Shown one piece after another: positions 63,654 through 64,000 of a DNA stretch of 64,000 nt. The notes beneath the pieces were generated by a model. That model ran no database searches and was not told where the DNA came from. It was given only the letters and a program-made list of their open reading frames with translations. Origin of the DNA: Thalassobius sp965218685 (lineage in GTDB: Bacteria; Pseudomonadota; Alphaproteobacteria; Rhodobacterales; Rhodobacteraceae). Location of the stretch: contig NZ_OZ244657.1 of assembly GCF_965218685.1 (NCBI RefSeq), positions 2,170,001 through 2,234,000 of the forward strand. The letters run 5' to 3'. The translations under genes were made by a program, and so were the position numbers. Numbering within the stretch: the first letter of the stretch is position 1; the number at the start of each line of letters is the position of its first letter.

Positions 63654-64000
63654 TCACCCTTTGCGGGCGATCAGTACATCACAGGGCGGGTCGCGCAGCA
63701 GATCGTTGGCCAAGCTGCCCAGCAAGGCGCGATAATCTCCGGCGCGGCCATGGGCGCCCGCGGTGATCAGCTGCGCCTGGCCCTGTTCGGCAAAGGATTT
63801 CAACGTGCTGTAAGGAGAGCCCTCGACGAATTGCGTATGGTGCAGCGATACCGGCAGAGCAGTGCCCGCGCGCCAGGCGGCATCGGCGTCCTGGGCCTCG
63901 GCCAGGAACGAGGCAGCCAGCGCGTCGCCGGTCTCGGGGCCCGCTCCGGCCAGGCGCCCGCGATAGGGCACATGCAGCGCGTTCACCGGGGTGATCTGCG
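63654..64000 (-). CDS. Universal stress protein (UspA family), 5' end cut by window
   Basis: The reading frame is open to the right edge, so the N-terminal part lies outside. The visible 115 codons include GAHGRAGDYRALLGSLANDLLRDPPCDVLIARKG, the usual C-terminal ATP-binding stretch of UspA proteins (GAHGR, then a GS and a final VLIA). Family members bind nucleotides and rise under starvation or stress; what triggers this one is not visible. Confidence 0.8.
   Translation of the reverse strand, partial: QITPVNALHVPYRGRLAGAGPETGDALAASFLAEAQDADAAWRAGTALPVSLHHTQFVEGSPYSTLKSFAEQGQAQLITAGAHGRAGDYRALLGSLANDLLRDPPCDVLIARKG

Overview
The window reads as chromosomal DNA of an alphaproteobacterium of the order Rhodobacterales, most like the marine Roseobacter group (Ruegeria/Silicibacter-type). 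The grounds are the high G+C content, a 14-subunit nuo operon interrupted by small genes of Rhodobacterales type (DUF5337- and DUF5333-like), a NuoE with a long C-terminal extension, the nuo-birA-coaX-rnj order, DUF3422, and an E. coli-type two-subunit transhydrogenase. No rRNA, tRNA, CRISPR array, transposase, integrase or phage gene was seen, so this is core chromosome with a few accessory insertions.

Layout. 1-2.7 kb: a periplasmic (Tat) molybdenum hydroxylase of isoquinoline oxidoreductase type (iorB cut by the left edge, iorA), with a divergent TetR regulator and a palindrome-rich operator region. 2.7-5.5 kb: an SDR dehydrogenase, a secreted MBL-fold protein with a degenerate metal motif translationally coupled to a periplasmic rhodanese, and a small membrane methyltransferase. 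5.6-8.7 kb: pntAB and a strong terminator. 8.8-11.1 kb: DUF3422 protein and a YeeE/YedE-type sulfur transporter, convergent and overlapping. 11.3-18.3 kb: a peptide ABC transporter split over two divergent transcripts (binding protein and permeases on minus; fused ATPase and an M20 amidohydrolase on plus). 18.3-24.2 kb: moaA, a small lipoprotein gene, an AlkD-type repair protein, a PNPOx-fold protein, glmS and glmU. 24.4-26.2 kb: a gph-type HAD phosphatase and a DegT-family aminotransferase. 26.5-35.2 kb: a leucine/isovalerate catabolic operon (isovaleryl-CoA dehydrogenase, acyl-CoA synthetase, both methylcrotonyl-CoA carboxylase subunits, HMG-CoA lyase, enoyl-CoA hydratase) with an unrelated low-G+C membrane-protein gene between the carboxylase subunits.

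35.5-52.3 kb: the complete complex I operon nuoA-N. Five non-subunit genes lie inside it: a small membrane protein, two lipoproteins, one secreted protein and a carboxymuconolactone-decarboxylase-like protein. 52.4-55.6 kb: birA, coaX and rnj. A bidirectional terminator separates rnj from a convergent DEAD-box RNA helicase. 57.3-64 kb, all minus strand: two related glycosyltransferase-like proteins in tandem, a secreted alpha/beta hydrolase, prfC, a 2OG-Fe(II) oxygenase and a universal stress protein cut by the right edge.

How the genes work together: complex I and transhydrogenase couple NADH and NADPH to the proton gradient; the leucine operon feeds acetyl-CoA and acetoacetate into central metabolism, with BirA available to biotinylate its carboxylase; GlmS/GlmU supply UDP-GlcNAc; MoaA supplies molybdopterin, which the Ior enzyme needs. 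The points most worth a second look are the five extra genes in nuo, the membrane gene between mccB and mccA, and the MBL-rhodanese pair behind an ATTC-N8-GAAT site resembling persulfide-sensor operators.
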